This document shows, piece after piece, positions 1 through 8,862 of a stretch of 34,516 nucleotides of DNA; position 1 is the stretch's first letter; each line of letters starts with the position of its first letter. Under the pieces are notes generated by a model that made no database searches, was not told the origin of the DNA, and worked only from the letters and a program-made list of their open reading frames with translations. The translations under genes and the position numbers were made by a program. The stretch is from JAUWQU01 sp964605095. GTDB taxonomy: Bacteria; Planctomycetota; Phycisphaerae; SM23-33. The stretch spans positions 1-34,516 of the forward strand of contig CAZSBS010000009.1 in the NCBI GenBank assembly GCA_964605095.1, read 5' to 3'.

Positions 1-3000
1 CGATCTCCCGCTTGAGCTTGTCGCGAAGGGCCGCGTCGGCCTCGGTCTCGCCCGCAGCCGAAGCCTGGAACTCCTTGCGGCTCTCGGTCAACTGCTTCCA
101 GTTGCGAGGGTAGCGGAGGTACTCGTACCACGGGATGTCGGCTTGGCGAATATCGTCCGGACCCTGGGCCTGCGCGGCAAGGGTGGCGACCTTCCTGGCC
201 TTGGTCTCCTCGGTGCGCCCGATGCGAGGACCCTCGAAGTCCGGCACGGCCGCCACAAGGTCGCGCACGTCGTACACCCTGCGGGCGGTCTTCTTCGCCA
301 GGTCCGCCCTGGTCGAGATGGTCAGCACCCCGCCGTCAATCACGTATTGAACCTCGGACTCCGGCCCGGCCGCGGCGCCGACGCCACTCACATCCCGCAG
401 CACAAGTTCCAGGGCACGCTTGACGGTGATGTTGCGGTACTCGGCGCTGACCTTCGTGGTCTGCTCGATGCCCGCCTGCCTCATGGCATCCCAGTTGACG
501 CGAATGTTCGCGTCGGAAGAATACTCTTGGAAGAACGTGAGGACGACCTCGAGGTCAATGTCTTGGAAGCTCAGGCGCACGATCTGGCGTTTGAGCTTGT
601 CGAGCACGGCCGCGTCGGCGGCGGTTCCGGCCGGGGCCGGGGCCGCCCCACGTCGGTCAGGCGGGGTACGGGCCTCGCGGAGCTTCTCCAGAAGCTCGGC
701 CAGAACCCGCTGGTTCTGAGGGCTCTGGGTCACCACCAGCGCCCCGTTTTCGATCTGGACAAAGCCGGGGGTTCCATCCGTCGGGCCGGCGTCGGGATCG
801 GCCCACGACTCGCGGTCGATGGAGTTTCGCATCAGAGCGACAAGGTTCTCCATCGCCTTCTCTTTGGGCGTCATCTTGCGCCTATGGGCGTCCGAGTCAG
901 AGTTGTCCGCGAAGATGCCTGTACCGCCGCCGCCACTGCCCTCATCCCCGAAAATGCCTTGCCCGCCGCCGGCCTTGTCGGCAAAGGTGCTCTGGCCGCC
1001 ACCGCCGCCGCCAGTGCCGCCCGCGCCGGGTGAGGCCTGTGCGGCCTGCCGCAACTCGATTCGCGGACCCTCGAAATCAGGCACCGGCACTAACAGGTCG
1101 CGAACGTCATAGACCAGCGTCTTGGCCCCGGCGTTCGGCTGGGCTCCCGCCTGGTTTGACTGGCGGTCGATTTCGTCCTGGACCAGGCGGACGAAGTTGT
1201 CCATCAACTTCTCTTTCGTCATCGCATCATCAGCAGTGCGGCGCGATCTGCTGGTCGTGTCATCGTAGATGCCCGGCCCGCTGCTGCCGCCTTGCACGGC
1301 GAGGCCATCCGCGCGGCCTGGCTGCGGGGTTTGCCGCCCGGGGGCCTGGCGGTAATCTCGTTCGCTCAAGTCCCAGGTTTCCCTCAGACCGCCCCTCTGA
1401 CCGCCGGCCGGTGCGGGCTGCCCGGTGGGGGCATTTGTCGTCTCCGTTTCCGTGCGCTTCTGGAGGCGATCCTCGAGCCTCTTCAGTTGGTTGGTCGCCT
1501 CCTTGGTGTCGGCCGACCCACGCGAAGGCCCTTCCGTAAAGGCATCCTGGGTGTCACCATGCCCGCCATTCCGCGCGAAGAGGCTTCCGGTCTGCGGGAC
1601 CGTCGTCATGCTGCCCGAATGGTCCAACACATTCGTTAGCGGCATGCCCGAACCCGGCTTGTCCGGAGCAGGGACATCTTCCGCCTTCGCCATCATCTCC
1701 ACACTATCAACACGAACAGGTCGCCGCACGGACGCAATCGCGAGTTTCTCCAACTCACCGGTAAGGGCCTTCTTCTCCTCGCCTTCGGTTGTGAAATCCT
1801 TCAGCGTGTTGCCGACCGCCAGGGCCTTGTTCAAATCGCCGCTGCTCTTGAAGACCTCGTATTGGGTGCGTAGCTGGTCGGCCTGGCTGCTCTGCCGCTC
1901 TTCCAGTTGAGCAAGCTCTTTGCGGGACTGGCGGAGGCGGGCATCCTGCTCGCCCTTGCCCGCCCCCTTTGCGAGCAGTTGCCCGCCGAGCCCCTCGGCC
2001 GCCTTGTAAGCGGCCTGGGCTTCGCCGAACTTGCCGCCCTTAAGGGCCTTGCCGCCCTGCTCGATAAGCTCCTGCTGCCGCTGCTCGAGCGCGACGTTCT
2101 GGCCGGCATTCTCCGTCTGGACCTGCCGGCCGAGAGCCTTTTCCTGCTGACTGGCGGCCTTGCCCTTAGCCTTGCCCTGGACGACGTCGATGTTGGCGAG
2201 CAGCCTCTTGGCGTTGTCGGCCTCGACCGAACCGCGTGCCATCCGTTCGACGTTACGCAGGGACTCGGCCGCCTGTTCGTACCGGCCCTCCTCGTAGTAG
2301 CCCTTGCCGGCGTTATAGTAGTTCCGGGCCAGGAGGGATTGCCCCGCCTTTTGCCCGCCAAGCAGCAGCGTGCCGCCGCTGCCGGGATACGTTCCGTTGA
2401 TCGTCACCGGGTCATTACCGGACTGGGGATCTGGGATCCCGCCCCCGTCAGTGTCAACGTAGTCCCCGGCGGAGTCCCCGCCCCGGCCGGAGCCGGTTGG
2501 CGTCAACTTTGGCGGCGGTGGAACCGTGACAGGCTGTGGCGCGGTGACGACCGTGGGAAGCCCGAACATCCGCGACTGGCCCCCAGCCGGCTGGGTCGTC
2601 GGGCGATTGAGCCCGCCCAAGGCGTTGAAGTACTGCTGAGCCCGCTGGGTCATCGGGGGCCCGAACTTCGCCCCGAGCCTGGCCTCAACCGTGGGCTTGC
2701 CGGGCTCCGGTTTGGGTGCCGGCTTGGGCGTCGGCTTGTGCTCCGTATCCGGCCCAAACTTCATCCCGAACCACCCCGCTGTCGGCGACTTCGCCGGCTC
2801 CGGCTTGGGTGCAGGCTTGGGCGCCGTAACAATCTTGATTCGTTTGTCCTCGCGGTAGCCTTCCGCCAGTTCGCCCGCGCCGTAGCCGAGGCTTGCGATG
2901 GCTGTCTCGCTGGAGAGGCGCTCGACGCTGCGCATCGGGCCGGACCACTGGCTCACAGCCATGCCTTCGGGCGCGTACAGGTCGCACCAGCCGTAGGCTA

Positions 3001-4588
3001 TGGGCAGGTCGATGGTCGGCAGGGGCACGTCGGCCAGGCCGCGACGGGCCAGCGCGGCTGCGCGGTAAAGAAGCACGATCTGCACGGGGAAGCTCACCAG
3101 CCCCTTCACCGACGCCTTCGAGCGGACCAGCGGCAGCAGTGACACGCCGGCCTCGCCCGCCAGCGGCGTCAGCGCCGCGGGCACGTCGTTGACGCGGGCG
3201 CTCAGCACTCTCGCGCCGGCCGGCATGCGAACGCGGAGGAACTGGCTGGTGCGGTTGCGGATTTCGTAGTCCACCTTGCACATGATGGACCCGTCGGGGC
3301 GGAAGAGCACCTGGTAGTGGGCGAGGTCGGCGATGCTCTCGCGGAGGGCGAACTCGCCGAGGTCCAGCACCTCGACCGACGCGTCGAAGTCTCGTGCGGT
3401 TATCTCGTAGGCGAGCACGGGTTTGCCAGCCAGGATGGCGCGGGCGTCGGCGGGGATGTCGCCCTCGTAGATCTCGCGGAGCGAGCGGACGTTGTCGGCG
3501 ATAAGCTCGCTGGCGCCGGCGGTGTTGGTCACCACCAGCGTTCCGCCGGACCAGTGCCCCTCGGCCAGACGCGGCACCGGTAGCGGCTTGACGGCCCCCG
3601 TGCCCTGGCCCGCGGTGCCGGTGGGCAACTCGTAGCTCACGTTCAGCCGCGTCTGCCCGGTAACCTTGCCGCGAAGGAATACTTCCGCCGACCCGGCCGA
3701 GACCCGCATCTCACGGACGTCCGGGCCGATTATCGCACATCGCACGGCGTTGGCCGGAATGGAAAGTGCCAGCCGGTCGGCCGGGCCGCCAAGGAAGCGA
3801 ATGTTCATCCTGGCGGAGACCTGCTGCCTGCCTGCGTCGATGTTCCACGCGATCGCACCGGTGACCTCGAATTGCGGCGGGCGCGGCGGAAGCTTGACGG
3901 GATGAGTCCACGCGATGTCGATGCGATCCGTTGGCGGAATCGCCAGCTCGACATGCGTGCCCGCCTCGGCGGGGGCGCTTGCGGTCCGCGTGGCCCCGCT
4001 TGCGGTGAGCCCCGTCGAACCGGCGGCTGAGATGTGCCAGGCGCCCTCGGCGTCGAACTTCGCGGCCGTGCGTACGCTGCGCGGCGAATCCAGCGCGACG
4101 CGGGCCTGATCCGCCCACTGCCGCCCGAGCTTGGCCGTGGCGGTCAGCTCATATACGCCGGGCTTATCGGGCATTAACGCAAGCCATCCCGCCTTGGCGG
4201 CAAGTGGGCTCGGCTTGGAGTTGACGGTGACAGCATCCCACGCCAGGGCCGTGGAAAGGATGGGGATTTCCCGGCACCTGGGCGGGTCGAGAACGCGGAC
4301 GGAAAGCTCAACGTGCATGGTTGGCTGGCTGTTGGCGTCGAGCGCCACGCCATAGATGCCGCGCTCGATGATGAACGCCACGGGCACCGGTTGGCCTCGG
4401 CCCGCCTGCTCGATCAGGAACAGCCGGTAAATTTCGACGGGCAACTGGAAGCGGACATCGTCGACGACCCGGCTTTGCTGCATGAGTGCGCGGACAAAAT
4501 CCTCTCGCGACGGCTGGGGCTCCCCAAATGCAGCGCCCACCAACGCGAAACACACGACAACAACGCTGGCCACTCGTCTGCCCGCCAC
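1..4588 (-). CDS. Very large secreted protein with secretin-type short (STN/N0-like) modules, 3' end outside window
   Basis: One frame stays open on the minus strand from a GTG at 4588 to the left edge, giving about 1529 visible residues without a stop. An in-frame TAA lies 12 bases upstream of the GTG and an AGGGAG ribosome site sits just before it, so the start is well fixed. The first ~22 residues are a signal peptide (VVVVCFALVGAAFG). Residues ~30-640 are beta-rich and unrecognised; ~640-770 are Pro/Lys-rich; ~770-950 are helical with TPR-like pieces (GRYEQAAESLRNVERM) and a charged coiled coil. The C-terminal part is modular: YDVRDL...PDFEGPRI occurs near residues 1159 and 1438, and an STN-like stretch (LKRQIVRLSFQDIDLEVVL) near 1330 begins to repeat at the window edge. 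Known: such modules occur in secretin N-domains. Inferred: a cell-envelope protein. No secretin pore domain is visible, so calling it GspD would be unsafe. Confidence 0.82.
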   Translation of the reverse strand, partial: MAGRRVASVVVVCFALVGAAFGEPQPSREDFVRALMQQSRVVDDVRFQLPVEIYRLFLIEQAGRGQPVPVAFIIERGIYGVALDANSQPTMHVELSVRVLDPPRCREIPILSTALAWDAVTVNSKPSPLAAKAGWLALMPDKPGVYELTATAKLGRQWADQARVALDSPRSVRTAAKFDAEGAWHISAAGSTGLTASGATRTASAPAEAGTHVELAIPPTDRIDIAWTHPVKLPPRPPQFEVTGAIAWNIDAGRQQVSARMNIRFLGGPADRLALSIPANAVRCAIIGPDVREMRVSAGSAEVFLRGKVTGQTRLNVSYELPTGTAGQGTGAVKPLPVPRLAEGHWSGGTLVVTNTAGASELIADNVRSLREIYEGDIPADARAILAGKPVLAYEITARDFDASVEVLDLGEFALRESIADLAHYQVLFRPDGSIMCKVDYEIRNRTSQFLRVRMPAGARVLSARVNDVPAALTPLAGEAGVSLLPLVRSKASVKGLVSFPVQIVLLYRAAALARRGLADVPLPTIDLPIAYGWCDLYAPEGMAVSQWSGPMRSVERLSSETAIASLGYGAGELAEGYREDKRIKIVTAPKPAPKPEPAKSPTAGWFGMKFGPDTEHKPTPKPAPKPEPGKPTVEARLGAKFGPPMTQRAQQYFNALGGLNRPTTQPAGGQSRMFGLPTVVTAPQPVTVPPPPKLTPTGSGRGGDSAGDYVDTDGGGIPDPQSGNDPVTINGTYPGSGGTLLLGGQKAGQSLLARNYYNAGKGYYEEGRYEQAAESLRNVERMARGSVEADNAKRLLANIDVVQGKAKGKAASQQEKALGRQVQTENAGQNVALEQRQQELIEQGGKALKGGKFGEAQAAYKAAEGLGGQLLAKGAGKGEQDARLRQSRKELAQLEERQSSQADQLRTQYEVFKSSGDLNKALAVGNTLKDFTTEGEEKKALTGELEKLAIASVRRPVRVDSVEMMAKAEDVPAPDKPGSGMPLTNVLDHSGSMTTVPQTGSLFARNGGHGDTQDAFTEGPSRGSADTKEATNQLKRLEDRLQKRTETETTNAPTGQPAPAGGQRGGLRETWDLSERDYRQAPGRQTPQPGRADGLAVQGGSSGPGIYDDTTSRSRRTADDAMTKEKLMDNFVRLVQDEIDRQSNQAGAQPNAGAKTLVYDVRDLLVPVPDFEGPRIELRQAAQASPGAGGTGGGGGGQSTFADKAGGGQGIFGDEGSGGGGTGIFADNSDSDAHRRKMTPKEKAMENLVALMRNSIDRESWADPDAGPTDGTPGFVQIENGALVVTQSPQNQRVLAELLEKLREARTPPDRRGAAPAPAGTAADAAVLDKLKRQIVRLSFQDIDLEVVLTFFQEYSSDANIRVNWDAMRQAGIEQTTKVSAEYRNITVKRALELVLRDVSGVGAAAGPESEVQYVIDGGVLTISTRADLAKKTARRVYDVRDLVAAVPDFEGPRIGRTEETKARKVATLAAQAQGPDDIRQADIPWYEYLRYPRNWKQLTESRKEFQASAAGETEADAALRDKLKREI

Positions 4589-4868
4589 CCTGGCACTCCC
4601 TTACGTCTTGTGGTGACGATACCCCGGCAGCTCCGGAAACTCCAGGGAATCTCTACCTGATTGGACGCCCCAGCGGCGAAAAGTTCCCGGGTAGTTGGAA
4701 AATAATTCCGGCCGCGCGGGCACACTACGAACGCTCCGCGGAGCCGTAAATTACGCCCCGGGCAAATCGGGCTTGACCGGATGGGCGAGGGCAAGTCATA
4801 CTTAACTCGCGTTGGCGCAAGGGCAAGTCAACAAGAGCAAATCAGCAAGAAGTCCGTAAAGGGATCGC
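4589..4868. promoter_or_regulatory. Divergent intergenic region with a candidate sigma-70 promoter for the sigma-54 activator gene
   Basis: This 280-base gap separates the minus-strand secreted protein from the plus-strand activator and must hold the promoters of both. On the plus strand TTGACC (4773-4778) and CATACT (4797-4802) are 18 bases apart, about 65 bases before the activator start. AAAGGGA just upstream of the ATG at 4869 is its ribosome site. No sigma-54 type GG-N10-GC element was noticed. The promoter call rests only on box similarity. Confidence 0.35.
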
Positions 4869-6392
4869 ATGGCCAAGGTCGTCACTGGACATCTGCCGCC
4901 GGAATCGCTGTCGGCGCTTGTTGACGCGTCGGCGGCCATCAATTCCGCTCAGGGGCTCGACGAGACTCTCGCCGCTATTGCCAGGGCGGCCGCGTCGGTC
5001 ATGCGGGCCGAGGCGTCCAGCGTTATCGTGCTGGACGAGCAGCGCGGCAAGCAGGTTTTCGCGGCGGCCGTGGGTGACAGGGCCGACCAACTCCTCGGCG
5101 TGGCATACGACCGCCAGGCGGGCATCTCCGGGCGGGTTCTCAAGACCGGCCAGGCCGAGATCGTCAACGACGTCTCCAAGGACCGCAACCACTACCCGAA
5201 GATCGACGACCTCGTCGCCTTCCACACCCACAGCCTGATCGCGGCGCCGCTGATGTATAAGGACAAGGCCCTCGGCGTCGTCGAGGTGCTCAACCCCCTC
5301 CAGCGAGGCACATTCGACGAGGAAGACCGGGCCCTGTGCATGGTCTTCGCCAACCTGGCCGCAATCGCGATGGCCAACGCCCAGCTCTACGAGCGCATCC
5401 GCCTGGAAAACAGCCAGCTCAAGCAGACATACCAGCCGCCGGAGGAGATCGTCGGAATCTCCGCGGCAATGGAAGACGTCCGCCAACTCATCAATCGCGT
5501 CGCGCGCAGTAGCGCCACCGTGCTGCTGCTCGGCGAGACCGGCACGGGCAAGGAGTTGGCCGCCCGAATGGTCCACACCCACAGCGACCGGGCGGACAAG
5601 ACCTTCGTGGCCATCAACTGCGCGGCCCTGCCCGAGACGCTGCTGGAGAGCGAGCTTTTCGGCCACGAGGCGGGCGCGTTCACCGGTGCTCGCGAGCGGA
5701 AGATGGGGCGCTTCGAGCTGGCTGAGGGAGGCTCCCTGTTCCTCGACGAGATAGCCGAGGTCTCCCCCGCCATACAGGTAAAGCTGCTGCGGGTGCTCCA
5801 GGAGCGGGAGATCGTCCGCGTCGGCGGCACGGAGACCATCGCCTGCGACGTGCGCATAATCGCGGCCACCAACCGCAAGCTGGCCGATGAGATGGCCGCC
5901 CACCGCTTCCGCGAAGACCTCTACTACCGCCTGAACGTCTTTCCGATCGAGATCGCCCCGCTTCGCTGCCGGCGGGATGACATCCCGCTGCTGGTGGACC
6001 ACTTCATCCGCCGCGTGGCGTCGGACATGAAAATGCCAGTGCCGATCATCTCGCACGAGGCGATGGCGGCGCTCACGCGATACGACTACCCTGGAAACAT
6101 CCGCGAACTCCAGAACATCCTCGAACGGGCCTGCCTCCTGTGCTGCCGGATGGACGGCCCGTGGCCCCAGCCCGATGCGATCAAACTGGAGAACCTCCCG
6201 CGAGAGCTCGCCGGAGACCTTCCCCCGGCCGCACAGGGCGAGAGCGTCCTGGCCGCCAGCGAAAAGGGCATGATCGTCAAAACACTCCGCGAATGCAATT
6301 GGAACCAGACCAAGGCCGCCCGAGCACTCGGCATCACCCGCGACAATATCCGCTATCGCATAAAGAAGTACGAGATCGACCCGCCGCGATAA
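4869..6392 (+). CDS. GAF-domain sigma-54-dependent transcriptional activator (NtrC/NorR class)
   Basis: A 507-residue enhancer-binding protein that would remodel sigma-54 RNA polymerase using ATP. An N-terminal GAF domain (about residues 17-165) takes the place of a phospho-receiver. The AAA+ domain follows with Walker A GETGTGKE (222-229), the sigma-54 contact loop GAFTGA (269-274), Walker B FLDE (D293, E294) and the FREDLYYRLNVFPI region holding the arginine finger. The C-terminus (about 467-503) is a Fis-type helix-turn-helix (NQTKAARALGITRDNIRYR). Every motif needed for activity is present and the length is normal. Having GAF rather than a receiver suggests control by a small ligand or redox/gas signal instead of a partner kinase, and no kinase gene is nearby. 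The ligand and target promoters cannot be read from sequence. Confidence 0.96.
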   Translation: MAKVVTGHLPPESLSALVDASAAINSAQGLDETLAAIARAAASVMRAEASSVIVLDEQRGKQVFAAAVGDRADQLLGVAYDRQAGISGRVLKTGQAEIVNDVSKDRNHYPKIDDLVAFHTHSLIAAPLMYKDKALGVVEVLNPLQRGTFDEEDRALCMVFANLAAIAMANAQLYERIRLENSQLKQTYQPPEEIVGISAAMEDVRQLINRVARSSATVLLLGETGTGKELAARMVHTHSDRADKTFVAINCAALPETLLESELFGHEAGAFTGARERKMGRFELAEGGSLFLDEIAEVSPAIQVKLLRVLQEREIVRVGGTETIACDVRIIAATNRKLADEMAAHRFREDLYYRLNVFPIEIAPLRCRRDDIPLLVDHFIRRVASDMKMPVPIISHEAMAALTRYDYPGNIRELQNILERACLLCCRMDGPWPQPDAIKLENLPRELAGDLPPAAQGESVLAASEKGMIVKTLRECNWNQTKAARALGITRDNIRYRIKKYEIDPPR

Positions 6393-6453
6393 GGCAAGGA
6401 TTACCGCGCGGAGACGCGGAGGGGGAAGAAGCAAACAGTCCCGGAATAGGATT

Positions 6454-6891
6454 TCAACTACCCATTCCGATCAAGTCCCATTTCTCGCGGAACTCATCGA
6501 CCGCATACTGCTTCGGTTGTAGCCAGTAGGAAACTTTGCCATTCTTCTCGCCCCTGTGAGCCATTCGCCCAACTTGGGCTGGAGTGAGGATGTAACAGGT
6601 TGGCTTATCGCATGTGGCCCCTGTCACGATGATCCAGTAGTCACCCATAAACTTGTCTCGGTCGTTGCCCAGTGGGACGGGATTGCGTTTCGAGAGCGAC
6701 TTGACTTGCAGAAGATACTTTGCGTGACCATCCAAACTGAAACACATGACATCAACGCCTCTGGCATTTCGGGAAGTGGGCATAGCGTTCCACCCAAGCG
6801 CCGAGAGCTTATGGCACACGTAGAAAAGACCGGCGTTGCCGACGATTTGAGGTGGGAGTTTTGTTGGTTTCATAAATCCACATTGTCGCAT
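6454..6891 (-). CDS. Small PD-(D/E)XK nuclease-like protein, function unknown
   Basis: A 145-residue protein with a restriction-endonuclease-like core: GVDVMCF supplies the acidic strand and LLQVKSL the Q-x-K variant of the (D/E)XK signature, preceded by GNAGLFYVCHKLSALGW and PTSRNARG. I recall this as a recurrent stand-alone bacterial family ending in a YWLQPK...KWD motif, without an assigned role. The ATG at 6891 has a good AGGA seven bases upstream; a second ATG at 6873 (MKPTK) matches how many relatives begin. Base composition is less GC-rich than the neighbours, which together with its isolated placement hints at acquisition. It converges on the activator gene 61 bases away. Whether the site cleaves nucleic acid is unknown. 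Confidence 0.8.
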   Translation of the reverse strand: MRQCGFMKPTKLPPQIVGNAGLFYVCHKLSALGWNAMPTSRNARGVDVMCFSLDGHAKYLLQVKSLSKRNPVPLGNDRDKFMGDYWIIVTGATCDKPTCYILTPAQVGRMAHRGEKNGKVSYWLQPKQYAVDEFREKWDLIGMGS

Positions 6892-7068
6892 CCATTCATC
6901 CTGACAAGCCTTAACTTTGGCCCATTGGAAAACGGGGAAGATGTCGCACTCGTCTCGCCTACCAGCTTAGGCCGGCGGAATTGTCGAATCCGTCTTGTTT
7001 GGCGCCCTGCTTCCGCGACGGCTGCGGAAGAATGCTCCTGCACCCGCCTGCGGGAGCGGGCGTGTTGC

Positions 7069-8400
7069 CTACTGGCAGTCCCAGGGCAGGGAATACTCCG
7101 TGTCGGATAGTTGCTCCATGTGCTCCACGGGGGTAATCACCAGCCCGGGAGCCACGCTCAGCCTTGGGTACGCGGTGCGGAATGCCTCGATTCCCCTGGT
7201 ATCCTGCCGTGATGGGCGGGAAGTCAGCTTGATCTCAATAGGATAGAACATCCCGTCTCGCTCCAACAGCAGATCAACCTCCGCCCCGCTGTGACTGCGC
7301 CAGTGATACATGTTTGGCGGCGTGGCCAGCGTGCCGGAGAGTTTGCGGATTTCCCCCACGACGGCCGACTCGAAAATCGCCCCGACCAGTGGATGGCCCG
7401 ACAGCGACTGCGGCGTCGAGATCGTCTGAAGGTTGCACGCCAGGCCCGTGTCGGCCAGGTATCCCTTGGGCTTGGAACTGATCCGCTTGATTATGTTGCC
7501 GTGATAGGCCGGGGCCTCGAACCATTGGAACGTGGCCCGCAACGTCGCCAGCCAGCGGCGCGCCGTCTGCGGCGTCACTCCCAGTTCCCTCCCCAACTGC
7601 GAGTGATTGATCTCCTGGGCCGTCAGCGCCGCCGCAAGCCGCACGAACCGCCCAAATTGCTGCCAGTCACCGACATCCGTAAGCAACCGGACGTCACGCT
7701 CGATGTACGTCCGCAGATACGCCCGGTAGAACTCCGCCACCCAGTCCCGTTCCAGCGAATCCGCCTCCGGCAAGAAGCCCCACCAAAGCTGCTCGTACAG
7801 AGTTCGCCCAGTTGGCAGCCGCTTGTGAGATGAAGCGACGAACTCCTTGGGCGAGTCCAGATATTGCTTGAGCCAGTGTTCCTCCACGCTCGCCTCGGCA
7901 ATCTCCGCCAGGCAGAACTCCTCCAAATCCAGGAACACCGCCCGGCCCGCCAGAGACTCACTGGCCGACTTGAGTACCGACCACTGCTGCGAACCGGTCA
8001 GTACGTACATCCCCGCCTTACGTCCGACCTCCTGGGCGTCAGAGTCATTGCCCTTGCGTCCAGCCGCTCGACCGCCCGCTCGACTGCCCGTTTCCGCGAC
8101 AGCCCGCACGGGCGCGGGGCAGCGGTCGACCCGCCGCTTGATCGCCGCCACCAACTCCGGGGCGTATTGGATTTCATCCAGAATCAATGGCGCGGGATGA
8201 TTGTCCAGGAACAAGTCCGGATCCCGCCGCGCATTGCCAATGTCCACGGCCGGATCAAACACCACCGCCTCCCAATCCGGCAACTCGTGCTGCAGCAGCG
8301 TGCTCTTGCCCACCTGCCGAGCCCCGCTGACCACCACCACCGCGAACCGCCCCAGCATCTGCCGCAACTTGTCCGCCAAAATACGCTTCTTGTAGCTCAT
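7069..8400 (-). CDS. AAA ATPase with DUF4143 C-terminal domain
   Basis: A 443-residue member of the AAA_14/DUF4143 ATPase family. Walker A is GARQVGKST (K32) and Walker B LILDEIQ (D75, E76); TGSQQWSVL near residue 135 is the sensor-type strand. The C-terminal half has the DUF4143 hallmarks YLRTYIERDV and KGYLADTGLACNL, and ends in a PD-(D/E)XK-like site (GAEVDLLLERDGMFYPIEIK). Family members are common in genomic islands; their function is unclear, with defence or toxin-antitoxin roles proposed. Between residues ~94 and 128 there is an Arg/Gly/Ala-rich insert where relatives normally run straight from the helix into the sensor strand; its DNA is strongly palindromic (listed separately). The ATG at 8400 has only a weak ribosome site, and a perfect inverted repeat lies 13-25 bases upstream. 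Confidence 0.93.
   Translation of the reverse strand: MSYKKRILADKLRQMLGRFAVVVVSGARQVGKSTLLQHELPDWEAVVFDPAVDIGNARRDPDLFLDNHPAPLILDEIQYAPELVAAIKRRVDRCPAPVRAVAETGSRAGGRAAGRKGNDSDAQEVGRKAGMYVLTGSQQWSVLKSASESLAGRAVFLDLEEFCLAEIAEASVEEHWLKQYLDSPKEFVASSHKRLPTGRTLYEQLWWGFLPEADSLERDWVAEFYRAYLRTYIERDVRLLTDVGDWQQFGRFVRLAAALTAQEINHSQLGRELGVTPQTARRWLATLRATFQWFEAPAYHGNIIKRISSKPKGYLADTGLACNLQTISTPQSLSGHPLVGAIFESAVVGEIRKLSGTLATPPNMYHWRSHSGAEVDLLLERDGMFYPIEIKLTSRPSRQDTRGIEAFRTAYPRLSVAPGLVITPVEHMEQLSDTEYSLPWDCQ
8017..8129. repeat. Nested palindromic element inserted in frame in the ATPase gene
   Basis: Within the insert are nested inverted arms: TCGACCG (8068-8074) with CGGTCGA (8123-8129), CTGCCC (8084-8089) with GGGCAG (8117-8122), and GCCCG/CGGGC around a CA loop (8102-8113). 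The outer two right arms are directly adjacent. The stretch encodes the low-complexity Arg/Gly/Ala insert and keeps the reading frame. This resembles, in principle, palindromic elements that enter coding sequence in other bacteria; no second copy was found in this window. Confidence 0.5.
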
Positions 8401-8862
8401 GCCTGAATACTAATGATGCCATCATCAAATATCACGCAGTTTCTGCTAACTACTTATCACTATTTCCTTCCCCCCCGCCTCTCTGCAGTGAATCCGTCGT
8501 CTCGTCCAGCCTGTTAAGATACGGAAAACAGGGCGAATTTCGGATTTGTCATTCTGTGGCTCGCAGCCACATAAAACCTTATGTAGAAATATATTAGATA
8601 TAACAACCTCGTCTGTCCGCCTTTACTGGTTATTTATCTTGCCCGTCGGATTCTATTGCCTGATGGGGACCTGAATCCTACGTTCCCTCTGGCAGCAACA
8701 GGACTCTGCAGGAGCGAAGCAGAAGTCCGCCCCATACTCCCCTGAGCGTCCCAGAGACGCATCTTGCCTCCCCACGGGATGGCCTCGCCTTAAATCTTTT
8801 TGCCCAAGCGTGTTACGTGTCATCGCTTGTTGCGCTGCGCTGTACGGAAGGAAGTCGTTGCC
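8401..8862. promoter_or_regulatory. AT-richer divergent control region with overlapping hairpins upstream of the surface-protein gene
   Basis: No gene is supported in this 462-base gap. Next to the ATPase gene is a perfect inverted repeat ATGATG-C-CATCAT (8413-8425). Further right two hairpins overlap: TGTGGCT-CGC-AGCCACA (8555-8571) and ACATAA-AACC-TTATGT (8569-8584); they share three bases, so only one can form fully at a time. TTGTCA (8546-8551) with CATAAA 18 bases on, and TATAAC (8599-8604), are possible promoter boxes. If transcription starts here the leader of the surface-protein mRNA would exceed 250 bases, room for post-transcriptional control. The inverted repeats are directly visible; the regulatory role is inference. 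Confidence 0.4.

Noticed and set aside
1907..3142. A 411-codon plus-strand open frame near the left end
   Set aside because: It overlaps the minus-strand secreted protein, whose frame is open for over 1500 codons with signal peptide, TPR-like and STN-like segments.
6404..6419. CCGCG-n6-CGCGG hairpin between the convergent activator and nuclease-like genes
   Set aside because: Short stem and no T-run; too weak to claim as a shared terminator.
7010..7030. CTTCCGC-n7-GCGGAAG hairpin downstream of the DUF4143 ATPase gene as a terminator
   Set aside because: Seven perfect pairs are visible but no T-run follows on either strand, so I do not list it as a terminator.
8627..8642. A TGG...TTGC pair resembling a sigma-54 promoter upstream of the surface-protein gene, tempting because a sigma-54 activator is nearby
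   Set aside because: The GG to GC spacing is one base too long, and sigma-54 promoters tolerate spacing changes poorly.
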